Positions 17,575 to 25,940 of a DNA stretch of 64,000 nt are shown piece by piece. Position 1 is the first letter of the stretch. The number at the start of each line of letters is the position of its first letter. Source of the stretch: Candidimonas nitroreducens (GTDB lineage Bacteria; Pseudomonadota; Gammaproteobacteria; Burkholderiales; Burkholderiaceae_B); assembly GCF_002209565.1 (NCBI RefSeq), contig NZ_NJIH01000010.1, forward strand, positions 248,001 to 312,000, written 5' to 3'. The notes beneath the pieces are model-generated. The model was not told the DNA's origin. It did not search any database and worked only from the letters and a program-made list of their open reading frames with translations. A program made the translations under genes and the position numbers.

Positions 17575-18642
17575 CTATCGGAGGGCGTCATCGGGCCGCA
17601 CCATCTCGTCCCGGAAATGGCAGGCGCTGCCGTGACTGGCGAGCGGATCCAGGGCCGGCTGGACGGAGCTGCAAAGTTCACGCCCCCTGCTGAGGGTGCA
17701 CCTGGGACTGAACCGGCAGCCGTCGGGCCATTGGCCGGGCGCGGGCACGTTGCCGGGCAGATAGAAGCGCTGCGCATTCCTTTCCCCTAGCTGCGGCCGG
17801 CTTTTCAGCAGCGCCGCGGTATAGGGATGGCGCGGCGCCAGCAGCACATCCCGGGTGGAGCCGATCTCGACGATCCGGCCCGCATACATGACCACGACCC
17901 GATCCACCAGCCCCGCCACGGCCGCGAGATTGTGGCTGACGAAAATGATGGCGCAATGGCGCTCGCTCTGCACGCGTTTTATCAGCTCTATTACCTGTGC
18001 CTGTATGGTGACGTCCAGCGCGGTCGTCGCCTCGTCCGCGATGAGCAGCGACGGCGAGTTGCAGATGGCAATGGCGATGGCCACCCGCTGGGCCATGCCG
18101 CCCGACAGTTCGTGCGGATAAGAGTGCGCCACTCGGTTCGGGTCGGTGATGCCCACATCGGCCAGCAGTTTCAGGCCTTCTTGCAAAGCCTGGCGTTGCG
18201 GCATGCGACGGCGCGACCGGATGGCTTCGACGAGCTGCGAACCTATCTTGAACAGGGGATCCAGGCTGCCGATGGAATCCTGGAACACCATACCCATGCG
18301 CGATCCGCGCAGCGCCTGCAGCTGCGCCGCGCCCGCACTCGTGATCTCGGTGTCGTCCACCTGGATGGCGCCTCCGGCGACATGCACGCCCTTGGGCAGC
18401 AGGCCGAAAATGGAACGCACCAGCAGCGACTTGCCGGAGCCCGACTCGCCGATGATGCCCAGCGCCTCGCCGCGCCGCAAGGAGAGTGACAGATCATCGA
18501 GCAGGCGGATTTCCTCTCCGCGCTCATTCCAGGTGGCGAGAGTCAGCCCGTCGACGGCCACGAGCGCATCGACCTGGCGGGTGGGGCCGGGCTGGCCGCA
18601 GGAATGATCGGCTGCCGCGGCTACGCAAGAAGCCGGACTCAC
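17575..18642 (-). CDS. Dpp/Opp-type peptide ABC transporter ATPase (DppD/OppD-like)
   Basis: A 355-residue partner ATPase. The Walker A is GESGSGKSLLVR, the signature LSGGMAQRVAIAIAI and the Walker B LLIADEATTALDVT. The DppD/OppD tail is present, with HPYTAALLKSRPQLG and CRFSPRCTLSRGRELC, the Cys cluster typical of peptide-class ATPases. The start is read as GTG 18642, overlapping the permease stop by four bases (GTGA), with GGAGG six bases before it. The frame stays open far upstream, but only antisense-like through the permease. Four-base overlap implies translational coupling. Confidence 0.9.
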   Translation of the reverse strand: MSPASCVAAAADHSCGQPGPTRQVDALVAVDGLTLATWNERGEEIRLLDDLSLSLRRGEALGIIGESGSGKSLLVRSIFGLLPKGVHVAGGAIQVDDTEITSAGAAQLQALRGSRMGMVFQDSIGSLDPLFKIGSQLVEAIRSRRRMPQRQALQEGLKLLADVGITDPNRVAHSYPHELSGGMAQRVAIAIAICNSPSLLIADEATTALDVTIQAQVIELIKRVQSERHCAIIFVSHNLAAVAGLVDRVVVMYAGRIVEIGSTRDVLLAPRHPYTAALLKSRPQLGERNAQRFYLPGNVPAPGQWPDGCRFSPRCTLSRGRELCSSVQPALDPLASHGSACHFRDEMVRPDDALR

Positions 18643-19505
18643 CGCTTTCCTCCAGTGATGACATCGCTCTTGTCTCGCAGCCAGTCGCCAATGATGTTGA
18701 CCGCCATGGCAGTAACGGCGATGCAAAGCCCGGGGGCGATCGTCAACCACCACGCCTGGGTAATGTACAGCCGCCCTTCCCCGAGCATATTGCCCCACGA
18801 CGGCGTTGGCGGCGGAACGCTCAGGCCCAGAAAGCTCAGGCCGGCATCGATCACGATGGCGCGGGCCATGACGTAGGTCGCCTGGACGGCAATCGGGCCT
18901 ATGGTATTGGGCATCACATGCCGGACGGCGGCGCGCCAGCGCGGCCCTCCCATCACTTTCACGGCCTCGACGAAGGGCGCTGAAGTGACCCCGAGAGAGA
19001 CGCCGCGTGTCACCCGGGCGATTCTGGGAAAGAAAACCACCGAAAGCGCGAAGATGACCTGCCAATATCCGCCGCCGAAGGTGGCGATGATCAGGATGGC
19101 GAGAATGATCGGAGGGAAAGCAATGAAGCCATCCAGTATGCGCATGACGAAGTTGTCGAGCCCCCTCCAGACTGCGACCAGAATGCCGCATGCGCCCCCG
19201 AGCACACTGCTGACGATGGCCGTACCCAGCCCGATGATGATCGAAGTTCTCGCGCCCACAATCGCCCGGTCGAAGACATCCCGGGCAAAGTTGTCGGTAC
19301 CGAAGAAATGGGCCAGCGAAGGCGGTTGCAGGCGCGCGCCTAGAATAGGCGTGGTGGCGCCATACCGCGTAATGACATCGCCCAGCACCACCGCGGCCAG
19401 AATGGCGGCCAAGGCGACGAACGCCAGTACGACCGAGACATCGGGGCCCCTGGAGCGGCGCGGGCTTGTTTTTTTCGACACCATGACAGCAGATTTCATT
19501 GGCAT
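18639..19505 (-). CDS. Peptide ABC transporter permease (DppC/OppC-like)
   Basis: A 288-residue inner-membrane permease. After a short basic N-terminus comes the first membrane segment (VSVVLAFVALAAILAAVVLG). The OppC motif HFFGTDNFARDVFDRAIVGAR follows in two parts, and the coupling-helix EAA loop reads FVEAVKVMGGPRWRAAVRHVMPN. GLSFLGLSVPPPTPSWG near the C-terminus is diagnostic of DppC/OppC. Starts at ATG 19505, GTG 19511 and ATG 19499 are all possible. The region overlaps or abuts the upstream permease stop at 19512, so the two are translated together. Confidence 0.9.
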   Translation of the reverse strand: MPMKSAVMVSKKTSPRRSRGPDVSVVLAFVALAAILAAVVLGDVITRYGATTPILGARLQPPSLAHFFGTDNFARDVFDRAIVGARTSIIIGLGTAIVSSVLGGACGILVAVWRGLDNFVMRILDGFIAFPPIILAILIIATFGGGYWQVIFALSVVFFPRIARVTRGVSLGVTSAPFVEAVKVMGGPRWRAAVRHVMPNTIGPIAVQATYVMARAIVIDAGLSFLGLSVPPPTPSWGNMLGEGRLYITQAWWLTIAPGLCIAVTAMAVNIIGDWLRDKSDVITGGKR

Positions 19506-19511
19506 TACCAC

Positions 19512-20483
19512 TCAAGCACCTGCGTCGCGTATCCTCGGGTCAATCGCCGCGTACAGCATGTCGACCAACAGATTCACGACTACATAAGAAACGGCGGCCA
19601 ACAGCACCGCACCCTGCAATAGCGGATAGTCCCGACGTTGCGCCGCCTGCGTGATCAGCCAACCGAAGCCCGGGATATTGAAGACGATCTCGACCACCAC
19701 GGCAGCCGTGATGAAGCCGGCGAACGCGTTGCCGATGACAGTGATCGCCGCCACCAGCGAGCTCTTGAGCTGATGCCTGAACAGGATGGTACGCGGCTTC
19801 AGGCCGCGCGCATACAGAGACGTAACCCAGGGCTCTTCGCTGGTGGATATGACTGAATCGCGCACAATGCGCGCTACCAGGGCGAGCTGATCGACTGCCA
19901 GGGCGATGCCGGGCAGCAGAATGGAATGCAGCCACCCGCTGAGCGACACGTCGGGCGCAACGTACCCGGACACGGGCAGCAGTCCGAGATGCACGGCAAA
20001 AATCAGCACCAGCACCATCCCCACCCAGAACTCGGGCAGCGACATGCCCAGGAAACTGAGCGACATCAGGAATTTGTCTTGCACCGTGTCGCGCCGATGC
20101 CCTGCAATCAAGCCTAGCGGGATTCCGATTGCGATCATGATGACGAGAGCCAGCCCTGAAATGCTCAGGGTCGGCCAAATATGCTGCACAATGACATGGC
20201 CGACGGGCGCATCGAAGAAGATCGACTTCCCGAAGTTGCCGTGCAGCATGTTCGCGCACCAGTGCCAGAGCTGGCTTCCCAGGGATCCGCGCAGGCCCCA
20301 CTGGGCTTCGAGTTCGGCGACCTGTTGTTGGCTCGCGCCGTCCCCCAGCATGAGCTCGATCGGGTTGCCCGGCGCCAGGCGCGACAGGGTGAAGGTCAGG
20401 AGCCCGATCACGACGATGACCGGAATCACCGCCGTGACGCGATATGCCAGATAACGGGTTATCGAATTCTGCCGGCTCGCCAT
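19512..20483 (-). CDS. Peptide ABC transporter permease (DppB/OppB-like)
   Basis: A 323-residue inner-membrane permease with about six segments. The OppB-type N-terminus is RYLAYRVTAVIPVIVVIGLL with LSRLAPGNPIELMLG. The EAA loop region reads VTSLYARGLKPRTILFRHQL, and the C-terminus has NIPGFGWLITQAAQRRDYPLLQG. This pairs with the DppC-like permease encoded next. It lies 45 bases after the binding-protein stop, in the same orientation. Confidence 0.92.
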   Translation of the reverse strand: MASRQNSITRYLAYRVTAVIPVIVVIGLLTFTLSRLAPGNPIELMLGDGASQQQVAELEAQWGLRGSLGSQLWHWCANMLHGNFGKSIFFDAPVGHVIVQHIWPTLSISGLALVIMIAIGIPLGLIAGHRRDTVQDKFLMSLSFLGMSLPEFWVGMVLVLIFAVHLGLLPVSGYVAPDVSLSGWLHSILLPGIALAVDQLALVARIVRDSVISTSEEPWVTSLYARGLKPRTILFRHQLKSSLVAAITVIGNAFAGFITAAVVVEIVFNIPGFGWLITQAAQRRDYPLLQGAVLLAAVSYVVVNLLVDMLYAAIDPRIRDAGA

Positions 20484-20528
20484 GTGGCATCCTTATCAAG
20501 CGCAGCGCTCATGCAAGTTCCCCCCGAA

Positions 20529-22154
20529 TCAACGAACCTTGGCATTCCACCACGTGGGTTGATAGAACGACATGGCCGACACATCCACCGACGGGACAAA
20601 GGCGTTGAGGCTGGCGATATCCGCAATCTTGACCGCGGGCACGTCCCGATAGAACTGGGCCTGAATCTCGTTCATGACTTCGGACTGCTTCTTGCTGTCG
20701 TTGCCGGCAGTATTCCAGTCGGCCAGCAGCTTGGCCACTTTGCCCTTGCCATACCAGCCGTCGAAGGGGAAGTGGCCGGTCAGAAGCAGATTGGAAGTCG
20801 GCAGGATGTAGCCCAGGCCGAAGCCGGTGCTGAACATGTCCCAGGTCTTTGTCTGCTTGTAGTGGGCATTCATGGTGGCCCAGTCCATGACTTTCATTTT
20901 GACGTTGAAGCCGGCGGCGGTCAGCTGGCTTTGCAGCACTATCGACGCGTTGTAGATCCATGAAATGGCGGTCGAAGTCATCAAGACGACAGGCTCGCCG
21001 TGATAGCCGGCTTCGCTCAGCAACTGCTTGGCCTTCTTCAGATCCGGATGGTCGTAGCTGTCGGCGCCCACGCCGCTGGTCAGTACGCCCATGCCTTTTG
21101 GATAGATGCCGGGCGAAAGCTGGTAAAGCTCGGGATCACCGTACGCGAGCTGGCCCAAGGCGCTCTGGTTGATGGCCAGCGCGGCGGCACGCCGCACCTT
21201 GACGTTGTCGAACGGCGGCTTGGAGGTATTGAGCAACAGGAACTGCGCGTAGTAAGGCCGGATGATCTGGGGCTTCAGGCTCGCCGCCGTCTTGACCTGG
21301 GCATACAGGTCGGCCGGCAAATTGAGAATGGCCTTGTACTGGCCGCCGATGGCACTCTGCAGCCGGGTGTTGCTGTCGGGGACGAAGGACACGACCACCT
21401 TGCTGAAGCTCGCGGCCTTCCTGCCCGCGAGACCGCTGGGCTTCGCATCGACGGAACTGTAGCCGTCGTAGCGATTCAGGACATAGTTCTGCCCCCGATG
21501 CCACGCCGTCAGCCGGTAAGGCCCGGTGCCGATCAGGTCTTTGACGTCATTGATGCTGGACTTGCCGTACTTGTCGACGATGGCCTTGGGCATGATGATG
21601 GCCGGCGCGATCGGTACCGCCAGTGTGCGCACCACATCGTAGGGCTGCTTGAGCTCGATCTTCACCGACAGCGGCGTAGGCGCCGAGATCTGCGCGACAT
21701 TGGCCCACATGGCCTCGCCGATGGGAGACACTTGGCCCCAGCGCTGGAGCGATGCAACCACGTCGGAGGCCGTCATCGGCGTTCCGTCCTGGAATTTGAC
21801 GCCAGAGCGCAGCGGAATGGTGTACGTGCGGCCCGCATCACCGATCTGCGGCATGCCCGCGGCCAGCATGGGAACGGGTGAATAGCTTGAATCGACCGTG
21901 TACAGGGTTTCGAACACCTGGACGCCGGCGATCTGGGTGGAGCCCTGGGTGGACGCCATCCAGTCGAAGGTCGAGGGCTCCGCGTCGGTTGCAACAGTCA
22001 GGGTGCAGGCGGCACTCGTCGTGCCCTTGGGGCAGGCCGGCTCTTTGGCCGCTGCACTGGTGAAATGGCTGAGGAATGCGGCCGCGGCGAGCGCAAGGGC
22101 TGCCTTGTGGCCGCGAAACAAAGATTTGCCGGGGGCTGAATGGTGGGATTGCAA
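20529..22154 (-). CDS. Peptide/nickel-type ABC substrate-binding protein (SBP_bac_5), TTG start
   Basis: A 541-residue periplasmic binding protein of the DppA/OppA class. The leader has a basic stretch, a hydrophobic core ALALAAAAFLSHF and a cleavage region near AAAKEP. Family motifs are FETLYTVDSSYSPVPMLAAG, YTIPLRSGVKFQDGTPMTASDV and TGPYRLTAWHRGQNYVLNRYDG, and later FDNVKVRRAAALAINQ. The start is read as TTG at 22154 because CGGAG sits eight bases before it and no ATG or GTG is near in frame. It is the receptor of the four-gene transporter downstream. Ligand presumably a peptide or peptide-like amide. Confidence 0.9.
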   Translation of the reverse strand: MQSHHSAPGKSLFRGHKAALALAAAAFLSHFTSAAAKEPACPKGTTSAACTLTVATDAEPSTFDWMASTQGSTQIAGVQVFETLYTVDSSYSPVPMLAAGMPQIGDAGRTYTIPLRSGVKFQDGTPMTASDVVASLQRWGQVSPIGEAMWANVAQISAPTPLSVKIELKQPYDVVRTLAVPIAPAIIMPKAIVDKYGKSSINDVKDLIGTGPYRLTAWHRGQNYVLNRYDGYSSVDAKPSGLAGRKAASFSKVVVSFVPDSNTRLQSAIGGQYKAILNLPADLYAQVKTAASLKPQIIRPYYAQFLLLNTSKPPFDNVKVRRAAALAINQSALGQLAYGDPELYQLSPGIYPKGMGVLTSGVGADSYDHPDLKKAKQLLSEAGYHGEPVVLMTSTAISWIYNASIVLQSQLTAAGFNVKMKVMDWATMNAHYKQTKTWDMFSTGFGLGYILPTSNLLLTGHFPFDGWYGKGKVAKLLADWNTAGNDSKKQSEVMNEIQAQFYRDVPAVKIADIASLNAFVPSVDVSAMSFYQPTWWNAKVR

Positions 22155-22494
22155 TTGAATATCTCCGTTGTACCTATCTCGTTCTTCGCAGTTCTTTCTT
22201 GATGGCTCCAGGCGAACCCCGCAGAAAACAGCACCGGAACCGACACACGACTGCTGAGAAAATCATGTTATCTGAAGAATCAAACGTTGACAATATCAAT
22301 TTATACACAACATATGTATCTTCAGGGTAAACACCAGCCAAAACCGGAGCCCATAGGCTCGAGCAGGAATCTGCGCAGGCTTCCAGAAACCACAGCGCCC
22401 TGCCGCAGACCGCAACCATGGCGGCTGGCCGCGCCTTTTCGGGCGCAGCGGATATCCATTCACGAACGTTGTCGAACAGCGGGAATCCCCCCGC
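22155..22494. other. AT-rich intergenic region upstream of the peptide transporter
   Basis: This separates the aminotransferase stop from the binding-protein start. 22260-22330 is markedly AT-rich and holds TTGACA-like and TATAC/ATATG elements, so an internal promoter for the transporter is plausible. No gene was recognised. A short hairpin AGCGGG/CCCGCT (22478-22495) touches the aminotransferase stop but lacks a U-tract. Confidence 0.4.
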
Positions 22495-23823
22495 TTACGC
22501 TGCCGGCAATACCTGGCGCACGGTTCGATCCAGCCGGGCAACGATCTCTTCGATCTCTCCCGCGCTGCAGATGAAGGGCGGCGCCAGCAATACATGGTCG
22601 CCATGTTCGCCATCGACAGTCCCGCCCATGGGGTAAGTCATCAGGCCGTTTTCCAGCGCCTGGCGCTTCAGGCGGGCATGGGTCTTGAGCGCGGGATCCA
22701 GCGGCGATTTGTCCGCCCGATCGCGCACGAACTCCACCCCGACGAACAAGCCCCTGCCCCGCACTTCGCCCACGTTCGGATGGTCGGCAAAAACCTCGCG
22801 CAGACGCGCCCGCAGCTGTTCGCCGCGAGCCTGCACGTTCGCAAGCAGGCCATCGCGCTCGATCACCCGCTGCACCGCCAGCGCTGCCGCGCAGGCCGTG
22901 GCATGAGCCATGTAAGTATGCCCGTGCTGGAAAAAGCCACTGCCGCCGCAGATGGTGTCATAGATGCGGCGGCTGGCCACCATGGCGCCGATGGGCTGAT
23001 AACCCCCGCCGAGCCCCTTGGCAATGGCCAGTATGTCCGGCGCAATGCCGTCTTCCTCGCAGGCAAACAAATGACCCGTGCGTCCCATGCCGCACATCAC
23101 CTCGTCCAAAATGAGCAGCACTCCGTACCGATCGCAAACTTCGCGGATGCGCTGGAAGTACGTACGCACAGGCGGTAGCGCGCCGGCCGTGGAGCCCACT
23201 ACGGTTTCCGCCACGAAGGCGGCCACCCGATCGGCGCCGACCTCCTGGATCTTGCGCTCGAGCTCGTCCGCCAGCCGGGCCGCATATTGTTCCTCGGCCT
23301 CATCGGCGCGCTGGTCGCGATAGGCATAGCAGGGAGACACATGATGCGCAGGCACCAGCAGCGGCAGGAACGGCTCGCGGCGGGCCTCATTGCCGCCGAT
23401 GGCCAGCGCCCCGAGCGTGTTGCCGTGATAGCTCTGGCGCCGGGCAATGAAGCAACTGCGCTGCAGTTCGCCACGCTCGACGAAATACTGGCGGGCCAGC
23501 TTCAGCGCAGCCTCCATCGCTTCGGAGCCTCCCGAGACGAAATACACGCGATCCAGATCGCCCGGCGCGCGCGCCACCAGGAAATCGGCCAGATCTTCAC
23601 AGGGCTGGTTCGTGAAGAACGACGAATGGGCGTATTCCAGCTGGTCGATCTGGGTCTTGACGGCTGCGATCACGTCGGGATGGCCGTGCCCCAGGCACGA
23701 TACCGCCGCCCCCCCGGAAGCATCCAGGTATTGGCGGCCTTGGGCATCAAACAAGGAAATACCCTGCCCGCGCACCGCGCAATTCAGCGCGTGCTGCGGG
23801 TTGCGATGAAACACATGAGTCAT
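22495..23823 (-). CDS. Class III (omega) aminotransferase, PLP-dependent
   Basis: A 442-residue PLP enzyme of aminotransferase class III (omega-amino acid / beta-alanine:pyruvate / diamine transaminases). Visible are VYFVSGGSEAMEAALKLARQ (phosphate binding), SYHGNTLGALAIGG, LLILDEVMCGMGRTG with the PLP-N1 aspartate, and AIAKGLGGGYQPIGAM with the Schiff-base lysine. FQHGHTYMAHATACAAALAV follows. It is the first gene of the minus-strand peptide operon and diverges from the RpiR gene across a strong inverted repeat. It probably transaminates the amine or beta/omega-amino acid freed from the imported compound. Confidence 0.9.
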   Translation of the reverse strand: MTHVFHRNPQHALNCAVRGQGISLFDAQGRQYLDASGGAAVSCLGHGHPDVIAAVKTQIDQLEYAHSSFFTNQPCEDLADFLVARAPGDLDRVYFVSGGSEAMEAALKLARQYFVERGELQRSCFIARRQSYHGNTLGALAIGGNEARREPFLPLLVPAHHVSPCYAYRDQRADEAEEQYAARLADELERKIQEVGADRVAAFVAETVVGSTAGALPPVRTYFQRIREVCDRYGVLLILDEVMCGMGRTGHLFACEEDGIAPDILAIAKGLGGGYQPIGAMVASRRIYDTICGGSGFFQHGHTYMAHATACAAALAVQRVIERDGLLANVQARGEQLRARLREVFADHPNVGEVRGRGLFVGVEFVRDRADKSPLDPALKTHARLKRQALENGLMTYPMGGTVDGEHGDHVLLAPPFICSAGEIEEIVARLDRTVRQVLPAA

Positions 23824-23878
23824 GATGTAGATATTGGGTTATTGTGGCAAGCAACAGAAAGAATGATGGACAAGCAAC

Positions 23879-23912
23879 ATACGTTTCATTCATCATATCA
23901 AATGAAACGTAT
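23879..23912. promoter_or_regulatory. Perfect 12-bp inverted repeat, probable RpiR operator
   Basis: The arms ATACGTTTCATT (23879-23890) and AATGAAACGTAT (23901-23912) are exact reverse complements around a 10-base AT-rich spacer. The site lies between the divergent aminotransferase (start 23823) and rpiR-type gene (start 23960), overlapping the space where both promoters must lie. The adjacent SIS-domain regulator is the obvious candidate to bind it. The symmetry is directly visible; the binding partner is inference. Confidence 0.7.
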
Positions 23913-23959
23913 AAATCAATCCCTATTCGTGGAATCCACGCATTTCTCATAAAACTGTC

Positions 23960-24826
23960 ATGCCAGCGCCACACACTCTTGACGAGCTGATCCACAGAAT
24001 AAAGTCCTGCTATGAGGATCTGAGCCCGCAATTCCAGGCGGGTGCACGCTACCTCATCGACCACCCGATTCAGGTCTCGACACTCTCGGCTCGCAAATTG
24101 GCTGTCCTGGCGCAAGTCCAGCCCGCAACACTGGTGCGCCTGGCCCAGCACCTCGGCTACGACGGCTGGGACGCCATGAAGTCGGTGTTCACGCGCGACT
24201 TTCAGCTGCCCCCGGGCAGCTACGCCGCCCGGGCCCAGTCGCTGGTTCAGCGTCCCGAAACCATCCAGGCGGTGTGGGAAACGGCCATCGCGCAGCACAG
24301 CCGCAACCTCAATGCCCTCAGCCTGGCGAACCAGAAGACCATGACCCAAGTAGTGGAGCAGTTGCGAAAGGCCAAGCGCATTCTGGTCGCGGGCTTTCGC
24401 TCTTGTTATCCCGCGGCCTTCAACCTGCGGTATCTGTGCAATCTTTTCCGCTCCGACGTGCATCTGCTTCATAACACGGGGGGCACGATGGATATGGATC
24501 TGCACCATCTGCATAGCGACGACACGGTGGTGCTGATCAGCTACGACCCATATTCACGTGAAATTTCCGTCGTCGCCAACGCCGCCTACGAAGCCGGCTG
24601 CCACATCATCACCCTGTGCGACAGCCAGCTCGCCCCGATTGCCTTGAAAGCCGACGACGTCATGACATTTCCCACCCAGGGAAACTCTTTCATTCCCTCG
24701 ACGGTGGCCCTGCATGCCCTGGTCGAGATGCTGGCCCAACAACTGCTCGTGCGGGGCGGGGAAGAGGCAATCGGCCAATTGGCACGCACCGAAACCAGGC
24801 TGCGCGCCAGCAAGGCTTATCTTTAA
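23960..24826 (+). CDS. MurR/RpiR-family transcriptional regulator (HTH + SIS domain)
   Basis: A 288-residue regulator. The N-terminal RpiR-type helix-turn-helix covers about 1-80 (LSPQFQAGARYLIDHP, then TLSARKLAVLAQVQPATLVRL). The SIS domain covers about 125-255 (RILVAGFRSCYPAAFNLRYL, DTVVLISYDPYSREISVV, IITLCDSQLAP). SIS domains usually sense phosphosugars, but this subgroup often sits beside peptide and amino-acid transport genes. It diverges from the aminotransferase-Dpp operon and precedes the P1 peptidase gene by 71 bases. It probably controls both sides through the 23879-23912 repeat. Confidence 0.9.
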   Translation: MPAPHTLDELIHRIKSCYEDLSPQFQAGARYLIDHPIQVSTLSARKLAVLAQVQPATLVRLAQHLGYDGWDAMKSVFTRDFQLPPGSYAARAQSLVQRPETIQAVWETAIAQHSRNLNALSLANQKTMTQVVEQLRKAKRILVAGFRSCYPAAFNLRYLCNLFRSDVHLLHNTGGTMDMDLHHLHSDDTVVLISYDPYSREISVVANAAYEAGCHIITLCDSQLAPIALKADDVMTFPTQGNSFIPSTVALHALVEMLAQQLLVRGGEEAIGQLARTETRLRASKAYL

Positions 24827-24897
24827 CAGCGGCCGCGGCGCAAAGAAAAAAACGGCAGCGGCTCGGGGAAGCCGCGGACATGAAAAAGGAAAGCCAC

Positions 24898-25926
24898 ATG
24901 AACACGCACGAATACATGATGCCGCTGGCCGCCCTGGCGGCCGAACACCCCGCCCTGCTTGCGGGCTTCGACGGCGTGGCCATCGGCCACGACACCGATA
25001 CGCGCCGCCCTACCGGCTGCACCGTATTCCTGTTCAAGCACGGGGTGTGCGCCTCGGCGGACGTGCGCGGCGGCGCGCCGGGCACGCGTGAAATCGCCCT
25101 GCTCGAGCCCGTCAATACAGTATCGAGCATCCACGGCCTGGTGCTGTCGGGCGGCAGCGCCTACGGCCTGGACACGGCCGGCGGCGTGATGCGCTGGCTG
25201 GCCGAACGGCGCATCGGCTTCCAGCTCGGCCACCGCGTCATCCCCATCGTGCCGGCCGCGGTGCTGTACGACCTGGAAGTGGGCGAGGCCGAGGCATACC
25301 CGGACGCGCAATCCGGCTACCGCGCCTGCCAGCGCGCCGCAACGCTGGCGGAAGTACAGGACGGCTCGATGGGCGCCGGCGCCGGCGCAACCGCGGGCAA
25401 ACTATTCGGCATGGATCGCGCCATGCGATCGGGCATAGGCATGATGGCCTGCGTGGTGCCCGGCACCGACGTGGTCGTGATCGCCGTAGTGGCGGCCAAC
25501 CCGGTGGGCGACATCTACGCGGCGCAAAGCCCCGAGATACTAGCCGGCGCCCGCGCCGACGAACGCGGCCGGTTCCTGCACACCACCCGCAGCATGATCG
25601 AAGCCGCCGAGTCCGGCATGCAGCATCTGTTCGCCAGCAATACCACCATAGGCGCCATACTCACCAACGCGCCGCTGGACAAGGCGCAGCTGCAGAAAGT
25701 GGCGCAGATGGGCCACGACGGCCTGGCCCGCACGATCAACCCCATACACACTCCGCTGGACGGCGACACCCTGTTCGCCGTCAGCACCGCACGCAGCCAA
25801 ACGTCTTTGTCCGTGGGCCTGCTGGGCACGGTGGCCGCAGAGACCGTGGCCGCCGCTACCGTGCGCGCCGCCATGCAGGCCGACAGCCTGCCCGGGCTGC
25901 CCTGCCATCGGGACTGGCGGGTCTGA
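24898..25926 (+). CDS. P1/S58-family aminopeptidase (DmpA/BapA-like)
   Basis: A 342-residue Ntn-hydrolase-like peptidase of MEROPS family S58 (P1). Members such as DmpA and BapA remove N-terminal D-amino or beta-amino residues and self-cleave into two chains. Visible are GLVLSGGSAYGLDTAGGV, DGSMGAGAGATAGKLFGMD, and the autocleavage region ASNTTIGAILTNAPL, where Thr250 sits at the usual Ser/Thr nucleophile position. ATG 24898 is fixed by AAAAAGGAAAG upstream; a longer frame reads back into the regulator gene. Context with the class III aminotransferase, peptide importer and MlrC-like peptidase suggests processing of non-standard peptides. Confidence 0.87.
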   Translation: MNTHEYMMPLAALAAEHPALLAGFDGVAIGHDTDTRRPTGCTVFLFKHGVCASADVRGGAPGTREIALLEPVNTVSSIHGLVLSGGSAYGLDTAGGVMRWLAERRIGFQLGHRVIPIVPAAVLYDLEVGEAEAYPDAQSGYRACQRAATLAEVQDGSMGAGAGATAGKLFGMDRAMRSGIGMMACVVPGTDVVVIAVVAANPVGDIYAAQSPEILAGARADERGRFLHTTRSMIEAAESGMQHLFASNTTIGAILTNAPLDKAQLQKVAQMGHDGLARTINPIHTPLDGDTLFAVSTARSQTSLSVGLLGTVAAETVAAATVRAAMQADSLPGLPCHRDWRV

Positions 25927-25940
25927 AGCGCAGCCGCTTT

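Noticed and set aside
18643-19515. Apparent N-terminal extension of the OppD-like ATPase
   Set aside because: It lies in another frame of the DppC-like permease. A GTG with GGAGG at the four-base overlap is the real start.
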